Under the pieces are notes generated by a model. It had not been told where the DNA came from. It saw only the letters and a list, made by a program, of their open reading frames with translations, and made no database searches. The translations under genes were made by a program, and so were the position numbers. This document shows positions 9,333 to 18,822 of a DNA stretch of 64,000 nucleotides, one piece after another; the stretch's first letter is position 1, and every line of letters starts with the position of its first letter. Source of the stretch: Lithodes maja. Its lineage: Eukaryota; Arthropoda; Malacostraca; Decapoda; Lithodidae. The stretch spans positions 1-64,000 of the forward strand of contig JBAKBP010001598.1 in NCBI GenBank assembly GCA_037953745.1, read 5' to 3'.

Positions 9333-10355
9333 ATGGGGGGAAAGCTCTCCACCGGTGGCGGTCCGCGTAAACCAAAGATCATACTGGACAATCTAGTGGC
9401 GAATCAATACGCCGCCACCACCCCCAATCTAATTGTCTACTATACGCTGGATGTGACAGGATCCATGGCCGCGTTTTGGCCCCATATCAAGATATCTCTC
9501 AGAGACATTGTATACAGTCTTCATCATTATTATGGGGGTATTCGCATCGTATTTGTAATATATGGAGATCACGACAAGAGATCTCCCTATACGATGAAGG
9601 CCATAGATTTATCCCCCCATAATAAGTCCAAGGTTGAGATGAGCAAGTGGCTGGATGAGATACTGGCCGATATTGAATGTGTCGGGGGGGAAAGATATCC
9701 CGAGACGGCCTTCCTTACCTCGCTATGTTATATTCTACAATATCTCTATAAGCGAGACGCCGCCATACCCATCATTATTGTCAATGTGACAAATGGGGAT
9801 ATGCGGTTAACCAATTACAATTCTAAGGAGGGCAATACAGAAAGCGAGCACCTTCTCCGATCTTTTGGTAACTCTATTACCCCCGAGAATATTATTGGGA
9901 CCATGTATAGGCGGGGGGTGAAGCTGGTGAACCTATTTCTTGGAGCCCCGACCGAATGCGATGAATATATTCAATTAGAAATGTATGCCCGGCAAATGTA
10001 CACCCAAGCCAGTCTGGTAGAGACATACTTGCCAAATAAGAAAATAAATCATACCATTATCACAAACTTTATGATTAAACACTGTAGCGCGTGCTTTTTC
10101 ACTAAACCTCCGAATATGGATACCGAACAATTATTCGGCGTCGATGTTACCTTTGGCGATAGTACCGCGTATATCATACTAATGCAAACATACACACATG
10201 AGAATTATAAATGTATGCAAAGTATAGACGGAATTGAAAAATCTTTGAGGTGGAGGGTCGAGCGAGCGCACATGGTGGGGATTAGGAGATTGGATGTCAA
10301 GAGCCGGCAGCTACGTGACCAATATCTGGAATTCGGCCACTGGGTGAGGCCGTAG
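9333..10355 (+). CDS. VWA-domain protein, 340 aa
   Basis: A von Willebrand factor A domain spans roughly residues 30-240. The metal-ion-dependent adhesion site is visible as D-V-T-G-S in the segment LDVTGSM near residue 42. A GGERYPE segment follows near residue 120, resembling the GGG-D-x-PE signature of VWA domains of the alpha-kinase-associated type. Hydrophobic strands (IRIVFVIYGD, IPIIIVNVTNGD) alternate as expected for a Rossmann-like fold. No kinase domain is present. The N-terminus MGGKLS fits an N-myristoylation signal, so membrane attachment is possible. The gene overlaps the 3' end of the convergent PIF-5-like gene by 59 bp. The likely role is divalent-cation-dependent protein binding; the partner is unknown. 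Confidence 0.8.
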   Translation: MGGKLSTGGGPRKPKIILDNLVANQYAATTPNLIVYYTLDVTGSMAAFWPHIKISLRDIVYSLHHYYGGIRIVFVIYGDHDKRSPYTMKAIDLSPHNKSKVEMSKWLDEILADIECVGGERYPETAFLTSLCYILQYLYKRDAAIPIIIVNVTNGDMRLTNYNSKEGNTESEHLLRSFGNSITPENIIGTMYRRGVKLVNLFLGAPTECDEYIQLEMYARQMYTQASLVETYLPNKKINHTIITNFMIKHCSACFFTKPPNMDTEQLFGVDVTFGDSTAYIILMQTYTHENYKCMQSIDGIEKSLRWRVERAHMVGIRRLDVKSRQLRDQYLEFGHWVRP

Positions 10356-11931
10356 GTTTTCGGTGACCCATTGGGAGAAACTTGTTGAGGATTGTAGGGG
10401 TGAATACGCATATGGCCAATATTAATAAAATAACTATACATGGAAAAAATATATTTTTTATCGTGTTACCGGCCACATCTAATCCCACGTCTAATATATC
10501 TACACCAGCAGATAAAGCAATATCGGTAACTGCTTCAAAGATGTTTGGGGCATCGTCGCAGGAAATACTGGTTCCTTCTTCTATATTCTCCATATTAAAG
10601 AGGGTGGTTAATGGGAATCCGGCTTGTGTAGCACCCCAGCCACCGCAAGGACCGTACGTATTTACATCCCTGACCGAACAATGGGTGAAACCCATTGTCT
10701 CAGTATCGTGACCATTGTAGTCTATTATATAGTCTCCCTCGTCATTATGTTTTTCCCATTCCACAATTTCTTTGTGAAATGGGTGTATTGAAACCTGAGC
10801 AAATGAGGAAGTTTGTTTATTGGCACACGAATATTCCAATATTTTACGACTGCGTCTTTTGGTCACCATGGAGTCATCGCAGTAATTCATATGACATCCC
10901 GCCGAATCCAATAGCCAAGGCTGTACAATTATCTTAAAAAAACCTACCGCGAGACCGCCCACAATAGTGTATTTGAAGAATTTGGTGCTTATTTGTTTTA
11001 AAGTTTTTTTCCTATTCATTTTCTTAATGATTGCCTTCTCGATATCCTGTATGGATTTATTCGAGGCAAGTATCTTATCTATGGAAGGAGTGTCGGTGGG
11101 ATAATTTTTACTGTTTTTTAATGTATCGGCCGTTAACACATCCCGGGGGTTAGTTTTATTCATGACCTTATCTGTCAGTTTTTTTACCTCAAAATCATTA
11201 GCTTCAGGAAACATCCTGGAGGCCTTTTTTCGATAAAAGATGTCAATTCCATCCACGTGTCTTAAATCGACGCTACCCCCTAATGTCTGCAGATATTCAG
11301 AGAGCTTTATTTGATTAGTTTTCAGTTTGAAATTTAAATCGTCAATATTGTCCAATTTCGATGCTAACACTTTAGAATCTATTTTAAGAATTGTCTGTTT
11401 CATAAACACCTCATCCATACCTCTGGCGTTCATGTTTTTAATGGTAGATTTGATACTATCCACTCGTTCTACCGATTTGGCAACGCGAGGGAGAGAATCG
11501 GTAATGTTGGTGAATTTATGTATAATTGAGTTCAATTTGATGTGGGCCCGACACGGAACATTTTCTGTTAAAGATATAAAACTCAATGCGGTTGGCGTGT
11601 TTAATTGTCCTTTTCCATAAAATAGGAAAATTTTACTAATTATTTCATTGCCTATGGATATGTCGAGATTGTTTGATAGGGTTTGGGATATATCAATTCT
11701 ATCTCTTGCCAGGTCGTTATATATTTCAATAATGTGACCAGCGTCATGGGTGGGGACATCCTCTTCAATGATATCATCATAAATACATTTAATGGTATAA
11801 CATAACTCATTATTATTTTTTATATTTACAATTTTTTCTAATGAAAAATCTGAGAGGTTAGTGGATAAATAGGGCCCGCCGACATAGGGTTCGGTAGTTA
11901 TATTTGTAATCCTTCTAACTATTAATACCAT
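10297..11931 (-). CDS. PIF-5/ODV-E56-like membrane protein, 544 aa (candidate)
   Basis: The frame is open from a GTG at 12084, but the first ATG consistent with its neighbour is at 11931, 22 bp from the divergent 776-aa gene. The N-terminal 310 residues are soluble-looking and partly helical. A hydrophobic segment lies at about 315-338 (TIVGGLAVGFFKIIVQPWLL). A Cys-containing ectodomain-like region follows at about 340-460 (CHMNYC, CSVRDV, YGPCGGWG, SCDDAP), then a second membrane segment at about 490-515 (IVILLILAICVF) and a short basic tail. A central membrane segment, a Cys-rich region and a C-terminal membrane segment are the layout of PIF-5/ODV-E56, an envelope protein for oral entry conserved in baculoviruses, nudiviruses and nimavirids. 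It is longer than typical PIF-5, and no diagnostic motif could be aligned by eye. PIF-0 is an alternative. Confidence 0.45.
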   Translation of the reverse strand: MVLIVRRITNITTEPYVGGPYLSTNLSDFSLEKIVNIKNNNELCYTIKCIYDDIIEEDVPTHDAGHIIEIYNDLARDRIDISQTLSNNLDISIGNEIISKIFLFYGKGQLNTPTALSFISLTENVPCRAHIKLNSIIHKFTNITDSLPRVAKSVERVDSIKSTIKNMNARGMDEVFMKQTILKIDSKVLASKLDNIDDLNFKLKTNQIKLSEYLQTLGGSVDLRHVDGIDIFYRKKASRMFPEANDFEVKKLTDKVMNKTNPRDVLTADTLKNSKNYPTDTPSIDKILASNKSIQDIEKAIIKKMNRKKTLKQISTKFFKYTIVGGLAVGFFKIIVQPWLLDSAGCHMNYCDDSMVTKRRSRKILEYSCANKQTSSFAQVSIHPFHKEIVEWEKHNDEGDYIIDYNGHDTETMGFTHCSVRDVNTYGPCGGWGATQAGFPLTTLFNMENIEEGTSISCDDAPNIFEAVTDIALSAGVDILDVGLDVAGNTIKNIFFPCIVILLILAICVFTPTILNKFLPMGHRKPTASPSGRIPDIGHVAAGS

Positions 11932-11953
11932 ACTACCACTATCAGCCAACCAA
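11932..11953. promoter_or_regulatory. 22-bp divergent spacer
   Basis: The start codons of the PIF-5-like gene (minus) and the 776-aa gene (plus) are separated by 22 bp. Promoter elements for each gene must therefore lie inside the other gene's coding sequence. Confidence 0.6.
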
Positions 11954-14284
11954 ATGGAGCTAAACAAAAGCTTTGATGAAATATATAATAAATTTTTATC
12001 TGAGGATGAAAAATTTAATTTATACGTGGATGCTGAACATGCCCACGGTAAAGATATTATTTCAGAACTAGCCCTCAGATACACTAAAGGAGAAATGGAT
12101 TTTCCCGCCGAAGAATTTGAACTATGTTATCGAAATAACTTGGGATACTGTCAAAGATTGGACAGGTCGGAAAGTATATATAAAACAAAACTATTTTCAC
12201 CCAATAAAATAGAAGGCTTACTGAATAATGAAAACAGGCCCATTATTCACATTGCTTCTGACGATAACAAGAGTTACACATTTATTTTTGTAGAAAAAAT
12301 ATATATATCATCCAATTGCGAACCTCTTCAAGCTTTTCGGTTTACCGGTGGTGGTAATAAGAAGAGCAGGGTAGATGCAAATGATAATTATGATGAAGAC
12401 GATCGCATTCTACAAAATACGAGTTCATATCTCAAGTTGTTTGGGGTTGATTTGTGTGTGCAAACAAATATAATATGTGGTCCAAGTAATGGTGAATCAT
12501 ATAATCGACAGAGTAAGACCATCCATATTAGTAACTGGTATGACTATAATAAAAAGTTGAGTGTACAAGATAACTGGAATAAATACATTAGCGAGGGTGG
12601 GAGAAATCTGACGCCCGTGGTGGTGCTCAATTATGACGACCCTAGGGTTAAGATTTCTTCCACCAACCACAATATTGACGGTGTCGATGACACGTGCCTT
12701 TCGATAACCATCAATATATCCAACAGGGATTCCAACTATGATGACGATATATTAAGCAATTCATATTTTATGAACCCATTCAATGTTGGATTTCCCTCTG
12801 ATTTGGGTGAGAAGGGGTATTATGCCCTACACGTGGAAAATGCATCTATTGAAGACCTGAATATAACCAAACGAGAGAATATCCCACACAACCGCAGATT
12901 CGCAAAATTATTAAAGGATGGGTTTGATCAAGCCAATCATGATAATCGTTCAAAGAAAAAAAATAGCCATACGATTAAACATCGTAATATCGCTTTTAAT
13001 TTACAGGTGTGGTTAAATGACAAAGGCATCCTATATAATACCACCAAGGCTATATATGATAGTGTGGGTAAGGTATATCATAGTAAGTATCCCAAAGTTT
13101 ATCTCGATTCATCCTCAACATCGGACCTCATCAAGGTGGAGAAAATTGACAAGCATATTCATTATTTGGGCCGTAGCCATATAACATTTCAAGGCTATTC
13201 GGAAAAATGGAAGACTCAGGTGATACAATTAGAGAAAGACATAGCAAGAATACGTGGCAAGCTGCCTCCACAATCCACCGAGAATAAGACGCTAACGAAC
13301 TTGGAGAAACGTCTGGAGAATCTCATGGCTGCAAAGAATCAATATTATAATAACGAATTTAGGTTGGGAAACAATATGACTATACCTATCGCCAACACCA
13401 ACGACTCCCTTTTGTACTCAAAATTCGAGTTTATCCGTCTTCCTATGTTAAATGAAGACGATATGGTTTTATATGTGGTGTGTCCTTTATATAGGCGTGA
13501 AAATCAAGAACAAATTGGTTTATATATGATCGGTGTCTCAATTTACTCACTAATAACAAAATTGCGTGTTCCCGGTTTTCATTATCGGAAGGACAGTCAA
13601 CCTATCAACAATGAATCGAGGGAATTCTGTATCACTATTCCCAATTTTATGAAAAAATATCTCCTCGATAGTATGGAAAATTTTCGAGTGACTGGATTTT
13701 ATGTGAATAGAACTGATATGATCACATCATTGGATATCGAAATCGACTTTCAGCATCGTATTCCTCTAATGACGACCGAAAGGGATGCTATAATTTATAA
13801 AACTCCGAAAGGGGGAAGAAAGGCGCGTATATTCTCTATATATGATCATATCGAATCTGAATTGGCTAATATATCTTGGGTACCACAATATCATCCTAAA
13901 AAAATATTATTCAAACCTAATAATATTGACCCCTTGAAAAAGATGTTAGAACAGAGGAAAACAAATCAATATAAGTTGCGGGCCATTTTCAAAAATCGAA
14001 ATAAATCATATACAAAGGGAAAAAATAATGTTAAATCCTATATAGGTGAGGGAGAAAAGGGGGAAGTAGAAATCATATTACCTGATAATAATAATACATC
14101 TAAGACTGAGGAAAATATTGATATTGTAGAAAAATATGTTGAAGAGAAATTGGTAGACCAAAATAATATTAATGAGTTTATTAATTTTATTGACGATGAC
14201 GATGAGGATGACGATGACGATGACGATGAGGATGACGATGAGGATGACGATGAGGATGACGATGAGGATGACGATGAGGATTAG
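11954..14284 (+). CDS. Hypothetical protein with acidic tail, 776 aa
   Basis: A single long frame starts at an ATG facing the PIF-5-like gene. The product is hydrophilic with no membrane segment or signal peptide. A helical, charged stretch near residues 415-460 (IQLEKDIARIRGKL, LEKRLENLMAAK) may be a coiled coil. The last 30 residues are almost pure Asp/Glu from a GATGAC/GATGAG microsatellite. Basic segments precede the acidic tail. No family is recognised. Its position in the compact block with the PIF-5-like and VWA genes suggests a conserved viral gene, possibly structural. The acidic tail could mask a basic partner or bind histone-like proteins; this is inference. Confidence 0.8.
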   Translation: MELNKSFDEIYNKFLSEDEKFNLYVDAEHAHGKDIISELALRYTKGEMDFPAEEFELCYRNNLGYCQRLDRSESIYKTKLFSPNKIEGLLNNENRPIIHIASDDNKSYTFIFVEKIYISSNCEPLQAFRFTGGGNKKSRVDANDNYDEDDRILQNTSSYLKLFGVDLCVQTNIICGPSNGESYNRQSKTIHISNWYDYNKKLSVQDNWNKYISEGGRNLTPVVVLNYDDPRVKISSTNHNIDGVDDTCLSITINISNRDSNYDDDILSNSYFMNPFNVGFPSDLGEKGYYALHVENASIEDLNITKRENIPHNRRFAKLLKDGFDQANHDNRSKKKNSHTIKHRNIAFNLQVWLNDKGILYNTTKAIYDSVGKVYHSKYPKVYLDSSSTSDLIKVEKIDKHIHYLGRSHITFQGYSEKWKTQVIQLEKDIARIRGKLPPQSTENKTLTNLEKRLENLMAAKNQYYNNEFRLGNNMTIPIANTNDSLLYSKFEFIRLPMLNEDDMVLYVVCPLYRRENQEQIGLYMIGVSIYSLITKLRVPGFHYRKDSQPINNESREFCITIPNFMKKYLLDSMENFRVTGFYVNRTDMITSLDIEIDFQHRIPLMTTERDAIIYKTPKGGRKARIFSIYDHIESELANISWVPQYHPKKILFKPNNIDPLKKMLEQRKTNQYKLRAIFKNRNKSYTKGKNNVKSYIGEGEKGEVEIILPDNNNTSKTEENIDIVEKYVEEKLVDQNNINEFINFIDDDDEDDDDDDDEDDDEDDDEDDDEDDDED
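14192..14282 (+). repeat. GATGAC/GATGAG microsatellite
   Basis: Hexanucleotide-like repeats encode the Asp/Glu tail of the 776-aa protein. The tract ends at the TAG stop, so copy-number change alters only tail length. Confidence 0.9.
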
Positions 14285-15071
14285 AAATCATGTAATATAT
14301 TTTCACGAATAAAATTGGTTATACTGTATATGACACTCTGTATTACTACTACCCCAATCATCTGATAAATTAGTTAACCTATTAGGAATCCTTTATAGCC
14401 TTTAGCTGGTAAAAATGACCTTATGGGGGTATTTGCAATTGTTGGCTATGGGTAGAAAACTAATTATATGAGTGAGAAATTAATCTGGCAACCTCTTTAG
14501 TAGCAAGGCCGATCTGGTAATCTCTGTGTTATAGTGAGAGGCATAGTAGCGACGACAGTGACGAGGCAACACCCAGCACGACCGACCACCACGGTTATAA
14601 AAACTAATTTGTATATATTTGTTTTTATTGGTCTGCAGGTGTGAATTTAAAAATTTAGGTTTTTTCTGATGTGGTGTCCCTAGTATATATAAAAATATAT
14701 TTTTAGTTCGATTAAGTATTACTTTAAATGTTTAACCCTTTAGCGGGCAAATGGCCTAGGGTTTGTTTTAACCCTTTAACAGAATGCTTCAAACACTTTA
14801 GTGGTAGATATTGTTTTGTTTTTGAAAGAGCTTGATCTGTGGCGGCGAGGCAGATCTATTCTTTTGTACTTTGAGCTCCGAAGTTTCATTGGTGATGCTA
14901 CCTGATTCTTCTTTTTTTTCTTCGGGAGAGGTCTTCTGCTTTTCTCGAATCTATGGAAAAATGAAAATATTATTATAATGGTCCTTTGGATGAAATAAGT
15001 CTCCTTTTCCCCAATATGACCCACCAAGACTGTAAAAATAATTCATTATTTCTCTTTCAGGATTCGAGGAG
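14285..15071. other. Intergenic region with dispersed-repeat remnants and IAP leader
   Basis: No convincing gene. Bases 14380-14500 are a diverged copy of a dispersed repeat (CCTATTAGG, GGTAAAAATGACC, TCTGGCAACCTC) seen better preserved at 18228-18330 and 54040-54500. AACCCTTTAGCGGGCAAA occurs at 14739. A pyrimidine tract ending TTTCTCTTTCAG at 15060, eleven bases before the IAP ATG, looks like a splice acceptor. Confidence 0.55.
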
Positions 15072-16952
15072 ATGGCCGAAATCACGCGACCCACCCAGGT
15101 ATTTTTGGGATATGATAGTCTGAGATTCGAAAAGGAACGACTGGCCACGTTCATCGACTGGCCACGTTTATGGTTGAACCCCAACGACCTTGCCCGCGAT
15201 GGATTTTATTATCTGCGAACAGAGGATCACTGCGCCTGTGTGTTTTGTAGTGGGATTGTTGGTGCCTGGGAGAAGACCGATACACCACGAAGCGAACATC
15301 AACGTCATTTCCCCCGCTGTCCATTTGTGAAGGGACAGCCAGTGGGGAATATTCCACTCGAGCAGGGTCACATCATCACCCAACTATATCCTTGGAAGAA
15401 ATCCAAGGCCATCAGTATTCCTTCCGAGGATGTCTGCGGATCTGGACATCGTCATATGCCCGGATCATACTCGGAGAGAAAATGCCCCCCCCTCGACCAA
15501 CTCGAGACAATGGGTCTCCCGAAACATAGTGATCCCAAACGACCCGACTATGCCACGTATGAAAATCGTCTCGATAGCTATGTTAGATGGCCAGAACGGG
15601 TGAAGCAGAAGCCCGCAGAATTATCCGAGGCCGGCTTCTATTACTGTGGCTTGAGTGATCACGTGAGATGTTTCCATTGTGGTAACGGTCTACGAAACTG
15701 GGAGACCAATAATATTCCTTGGAATGAACATGCTCGCTGGTATCCCTACTGTAACTTTGTCCTGTTGAAAAAGGGTAAGGCATTTATTGATCAGATGTGT
15801 CCACCATCCACCACCGCCACCGCCACCGCCACCGCGCCAATCACCGAACTGGAATTGGACTCATTAATGGAGCTGGATATGGTGCGGGCTGTGGTGACAA
15901 TGGGATTCCCAGAACCGAAGGTTCGCGAGGTCCTCAAAACTAAATTGGTACAGACTGGCCTGCCCTTCTTTAGCCTGGAGCCATTCATAGAGGCCATACT
16001 TCAGTATATGGAAAGCGATGTTCGTCGTGAATTATTGAACCGGTCCAAAGAAGAAACAACAAATCCGCAGCACTCGACCCACCAACAACCCCTCCTCCCA
16101 TCCGAAGAAGAAATCACCCACCACCACCAACAACCCCTCCTCCCATCCGAAGAAGAAATCACCCACCACCACCAACAACCCCTCCTCCTATCCGAAGAAG
16201 AAATCACCCACCACCAACAACCCCTCCTCCCATCCGAAGAAGAAATCACCCACCACCACCAACAACCCCTCCTCCTATCCGAAGAAGAAATCACCCACCA
16301 CCACCAACAACCCCTCCTCCTATCCGAAGAAGAAATCACCCACCACCAACAACCCCTCCTCCTATCCGAAGAAGAAACAACAAATCCACAGCACCGCCAA
16401 CCCCTCCTCCTATCCGAAGAAGATATCACCCACCACCAACAACCCCTCCTCCTATCCGAAGAAGAAATCACCCACCACCAACAACCCCTCCTCCTATCCG
16501 AAGAAGAAACAACAAATCCACAGCACCAACAACCCCTCCTCCTATCCGAAGAAGAAATCTCTAACCACCTATCCGAAGAAGAAACAACAAATCCGCAGCA
16601 CTCTACCCACCACCAAGAAGAAGAAACAACAACTCCACACGGCCAGTCCTTTGAAGAAGAACCTCTAACTGAAAGAACCACTACCAACCTCCAATCTGAA
16701 GAAGAAATAACCCACCAATCTGAAGAAACCACCCGAGGCCAGCCCATTGAAGAATGCCCAGAGAGGAATGAGAAACCCCCATCATTTCCCGATGATATGT
16801 ACCTATGTAAGGTGTGTCTCGATAATAGGATGGACACTGTCATCTTACCTTGTACACATATGGTGACCTGTGCATCCTGTACTCTTGTTATCTATAAATG
16901 CCCCATCTGTCGGGAAGATATAAAATTCACGGTCAAACCCATAATGAGCTAG
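15072..16952 (+). CDS. iap: Inhibitor of apoptosis: BIR-BIR-UBA-RING, 626 aa
   Basis: Two BIR zinc-binding domains are clear. BIR1 (about 20-90) carries CVFC, then EHQRHFPRC. BIR2 (about 160-232) carries CFHC, then EHARWYPYC. A UBA-like helix bundle follows (about 265-325, with the MGF loop). Residues about 335-560 are a repeat of QQPLLPSEEEITHH with His, Gln and Glu runs. The C-terminal RING (about 575-626) has CKVC, the C-T-H-x3-C-x2-C core and CPIC, giving E3 ubiquitin ligase activity in this family. Such proteins bind caspases or pro-apoptotic IAP antagonists and ubiquitinate them in the cytosol. The long low-complexity insert is unusual, as most IAPs have a short linker there. An inverted, broken copy lies at 20640-22847. 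Confidence 0.93.
   Translation: MAEITRPTQVFLGYDSLRFEKERLATFIDWPRLWLNPNDLARDGFYYLRTEDHCACVFCSGIVGAWEKTDTPRSEHQRHFPRCPFVKGQPVGNIPLEQGHIITQLYPWKKSKAISIPSEDVCGSGHRHMPGSYSERKCPPLDQLETMGLPKHSDPKRPDYATYENRLDSYVRWPERVKQKPAELSEAGFYYCGLSDHVRCFHCGNGLRNWETNNIPWNEHARWYPYCNFVLLKKGKAFIDQMCPPSTTATATATAPITELELDSLMELDMVRAVVTMGFPEPKVREVLKTKLVQTGLPFFSLEPFIEAILQYMESDVRRELLNRSKEETTNPQHSTHQQPLLPSEEEITHHHQQPLLPSEEEITHHHQQPLLLSEEEITHHQQPLLPSEEEITHHHQQPLLLSEEEITHHHQQPLLLSEEEITHHQQPLLLSEEETTNPQHRQPLLLSEEDITHHQQPLLLSEEEITHHQQPLLLSEEETTNPQHQQPLLLSEEEISNHLSEEETTNPQHSTHHQEEETTTPHGQSFEEEPLTERTTTNLQSEEEITHQSEETTRGQPIEECPERNEKPPSFPDDMYLCKVCLDNRMDTVILPCTHMVTCASCTLVIYKCPICREDIKFTVKPIMS
16072..16600 (+). repeat. Coding repeats in the IAP linker
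   Basis: About twelve units of 42-48 bp encode QQPLL(P/L)SEEE followed by ITHH(H) or TTNPQH. The units are close to identical at DNA level. The same array is scrambled in the inverted copy at 21050-21900. Confidence 0.9.
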
Positions 16953-17030
16953 GGGATTCCCACGGCAATCAACTCGCCGATCAAGGATTTGGAATTGTTC
17001 AAACTAAAAGGAATGGATTTTTTGCTTTAT

Positions 17031-17050
17031 CCCGCTAAAGGTTATAAAGG
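17031..17050 (+). promoter_or_regulatory. GCTAAAGG-TATAAA promoter motif
   Basis: CCCGCTAAAGGTTATAAAGG lies 41 bp before the ATG at 17091. The same pair, GCTAAAGG followed at once by a TATA box, stands 30-55 bp before the starts of the 370-aa family genes (24767-24791 and 28851-28880, minus strand). Confidence 0.6.
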
Positions 17051-17090
17051 CAGGCAGTTGGGATGATTGTTCAAATTTACCTGGTAAAAG

Positions 17091-18227
17091 ATGTCTGGTA
17101 AAGTCACCGAGCGAAAAAGTGCACCCGCCGAATCCAAAAGACGATCCTGTTTCCAAAAATGGTACCAGTTCAGGAGTGGTTATATAAACAAACTACCAAT
17201 GTACTACTCCCTATGCCTCAAACGCGGGGATATAGATAAGCTCGAGGCTGTGATTCAAAGGATTGACAATGTCGTCATAGACTCGGAGGATAACTACAAT
17301 CAGCAGCCGTCGTCTCAATCATCTTACTTTATTGGAGGCACGGGCGATGTTATTTGGGCTACTAACATCCAAAGTAGATTCACCAAAAATCCAATATCTA
17401 CCCTAAAGGTGGGAGATTTTGTCATGTGTCTGAGAAATGAAAAAAATGATGAAAAGTATCGCTTCGTTTTCGTCAAGAGTGCTGTGGAATCTTCTATACC
17501 CGACAGTGCTGTAGCTGATCGTGTCCCCTGGATCGAAAGCGAAAAGGAGTATACGCTATATCGCGAGGATGAATTTAGTCAACGCCCCCAGAACCGGGTT
17601 CAAGAGGAGAAGGATCACAGATACACCTCTTCCAATGAACTCTTCATTGCCGAGAGAGAAACCATCCGACAAAACGACAATATAGAGTTCCAGTATTGGG
17701 AGCGAGTCAACAATGTATACACCGCAGAAACTTACCCCTTCACCGATAACGGTGGTAGGAACTTTTTTCGAAATGTCGCCAAATATTACTTTAAAAATAA
17801 CCCGAGGGGGAGGGTGGTTATTCACGGTCTCACGTGTGAAGGGTTGGCGGAATGGATCGACATTAAAACTGGAAAAATTACGGTGTTGATGAAACCTCAA
17901 GAGAAATTTGATAAGCTGCGCCACATGTTGTCGAATTATCCAACTAAATATTGGCCATGTGCCGTTTTCTTTCCCGCTTTCATGACCGACATGCGGCTGA
18001 AGGGTGGTATCAATCTCACCCCTCTTCTCCTGGACTGCACACTTCTCCAATTACCACCATGGGAACGGGTTACTTCTAAGGATATTGCATTTGTGATAAT
18101 GTTCGCGTTTGAGGAGGAGGTAATGAAGAAAAACGAAGATGTCTCAAGCCTGAATTATAGCATCCAACAATGTTTTGGTATACCTCCTAAATTTGTATTT
18201 CAGTATCCCAAGATGTCTAAAGCCTGA
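17091..18227 (+). CDS. Hypothetical protein, 378 aa
   Basis: Starts at an ATG 41 bp after a TATAAA-type promoter. The N-terminus is basic with an SKRR segment, the middle is hydrophilic, and the C-terminal third has alternating hydrophobic segments (WPCAVFFPAFMTDM, SKDIAFVIMFAFEEE). No signal peptide and no recognised domain. The last 70 residues recur as truncated copies at 18598-18822 and 55614-55788. Those copies differ by in-frame losses of 11 and 5 codons and a one-codon gain. The gene is followed by a dispersed repeat and a shared 3'-end module. Confidence 0.75.
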   Translation: MSGKVTERKSAPAESKRRSCFQKWYQFRSGYINKLPMYYSLCLKRGDIDKLEAVIQRIDNVVIDSEDNYNQQPSSQSSYFIGGTGDVIWATNIQSRFTKNPISTLKVGDFVMCLRNEKNDEKYRFVFVKSAVESSIPDSAVADRVPWIESEKEYTLYREDEFSQRPQNRVQEEKDHRYTSSNELFIAERETIRQNDNIEFQYWERVNNVYTAETYPFTDNGGRNFFRNVAKYYFKNNPRGRVVIHGLTCEGLAEWIDIKTGKITVLMKPQEKFDKLRHMLSNYPTKYWPCAVFFPAFMTDMRLKGGINLTPLLLDCTLLQLPPWERVTSKDIAFVIMFAFEEEVMKKNEDVSSLNYSIQQCFGIPPKFVFQYPKMSKA

Positions 18228-18597
18228 ATGTTTGTTAAGCCTATTAGGGATATTTTAAAGCCTTTGTTACCATTAGGGAAACCTATAATAGTTAAGTTAA
18301 TTTTCAACCTCTGCTGTGGGCAAAACAACTAATTTTGAATTAAGTGGTTATTTTTGACCATGTTGATGTAACTTATTCGGATTAAAAAACTTTGATTAAT
18401 TAACTGGTGTTTTTTTACTAGATTGACCATGTTTATATAACTGGGGAGAACTGAAAGAAACCGGGGGTTCATTTTTGACCTGAAACGGAACGAGGAGAGT
18501 CAAGGTGGAAAGAAAACACGTTTTCTGGTTAAATAAAGTTTATTGTAAACACATGACCAATACGGCTCTAAATAAAACAAAGGGTCGTACACCCCTA
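18228..18597 (+). repeat. 3' flank repeat, first of three copies
   Basis: The sequence downstream of the 378-aa gene, including CCTATTAGGGATATTTTAAAG, TTGACCATGTT, and the AATAAAGTTTATT module at 18533, recurs at 18823-19200 and 55789-56165. Copies two and three carry the 3' fragment of the gene with them. Confidence 0.85.
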
Positions 18598-18822
18598 AGC
18601 GGCCAAACATGTGCCGCTTTCATGACCGACATGCGGCTGAAGGGCACACTTCTCCAATTACCACCATGGGAACGGGTTACTTCTAAGGATATTGCATTTG
18701 TGATAATGTTCGCGTTTGAGGAGGAGGAGGTAATGAAGAAAAACGAAGATGTCTGCATCCAACAATGTTTTGGTATACCTCCTAAATTTGTATTTCAGTA
18801 TCCCAAGATGTCTAAAGCCTGA
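18598..18822 (+). pseudogene. 3' fragment of the 378-aa gene
   Basis: Encodes the last 65-70 residues of the 378-aa protein (from AAFMTDMRLKG to the same stop) without an upstream coding part or ATG. Relative to the full gene it lacks 33 bp and 15 bp and gains 3 bp. It is the left part of a segment repeated at 55614. Confidence 0.8.

Noticed and set aside
11932..12084. Extended N-terminus of the PIF-5-like protein from a GTG codon
   Set aside because: It would overlap 130 bp of the divergent 776-aa gene, and an ATG exists at 11931 in the intergenic gap.
16001..16843. 280-codon minus-strand frame opposite the IAP linker, rich in SSSDRRRGCWW
   Set aside because: Shadow of the SEEE/HHQQ repeats of the IAP gene, which has clear BIR and RING domains on the plus strand.
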